Shown here piece after piece: positions 41,982-42,043 of a stretch of DNA of 42,043 nt (position 1 is its first letter; the number at the start of each line of letters is the position of its first letter). The notes beneath the pieces are model-generated. The model was not told where the DNA came from, searched no databases, and worked only from the letters and a program-made list of their open reading frames with translations. The position numbers were made by a program, and so were the translations under genes. Source of the DNA: Bacteroidaceae bacterium. GTDB taxonomy: Bacteria > Bacteroidota > Bacteroidia > Bacteroidales > Bacteroidaceae. The stretch covers positions 1 through 42,043 of the forward strand of contig JAFUHF010000061.1 in the NCBI GenBank assembly GCA_017468985.1. The letters run 5' to 3'.

Positions 41982-42043
41982 TTAAGAAATTGTTCTGTCA
42001 GATGGTTTGATTCGGAATTTATAGCACTGAAACTTAGCTTATA
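41982..42043. other. AT-rich right edge with no feature
   Basis: Sequence after the repeat array, without a recognisable gene, promoter or repeat unit. It may be the start of a further intergenic region beyond the window. Confidence 0.4.

Overview
The window reads as a chromosomal segment of a Bacteroidales bacterium, most likely Prevotella or a close relative. The evidence is the set of proteins (SusC-type and siderophore-type TonB-dependent receptors, TrpB2, DPP III, PF07944 and GH43 glycosidases, DUF5063, the ftsK-lolA-trxB order) and repeated matches to the Bacteroidetes promoter (TTTG or TTG, about 20 nt, then TAnnTTTG). Five promoters match completely and several more have only the -7 half. 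Start sites were chosen by protein family and signal peptide, because Shine-Dalgarno sites are weak in this phylum.

Layout. 1-160: four tandem 40-bp units that may continue off the left edge. 497-2970 (-): DUF5063 protein, RNase D-like exonuclease, RlmI-like rRNA methyltransferase. 3194-4183 (+): GH43 lipoprotein. 4278-7722 (+): a self-contained five-gene operon with its own promoter and terminator. It encodes an ACGX-repeat peptide, a radical SAM/SPASM enzyme, an FMN-barrel/ferredoxin protein, a zinc-less quinone oxidoreductase and an HxlR regulator. This is the most interesting block: a probable RiPP-like modified-peptide system. 7783-13843 (+): ftsK, lolA-like, trxB, an SGNH hydrolase and an endonuclease/exonuclease/phosphatase-family protein. 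13970-20569: rlmH (-), a TonB-dependent receptor (+), a hidden minus-strand mini-gene of 40 codons with its own promoter and terminator, a LuxR-type regulator (+), and a second TonB-dependent receptor (-) separated from it by a 38-bp perfect palindrome.

20845-30318: recQ (+), an outer-membrane barrel (-), trpB2 (-), two small envelope proteins (+), an ECF sigma/anti-sigma pair (-), a diacylglycerol kinase-like protein (-) and a WalJ-like metallo-beta-lactamase protein (+). 30375-30617: a promoter, tRNA-Lys and tRNA-Arg, and a terminator. 30642-41152 (-): a long co-directional series read carB, a PF07944 glycosidase, an inositol-monophosphatase/AraC fusion, DPP III, an AlkD-like protein, then purA. 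41153-42043 holds no convincing gene but contains about ten degenerate 42-bp tandem units.

How the genes work together. The 4.3-7.7 kb operon looks like a peptide substrate, its modifying enzyme, a possible electron donor, a reductase and a regulator. The carB-side genes are so tightly packed (8-nt overlap, then gaps of 3-4 nt) that co-transcription is likely although the functions look unrelated. All functional statements come from motif reading and family knowledge; no database search was run.
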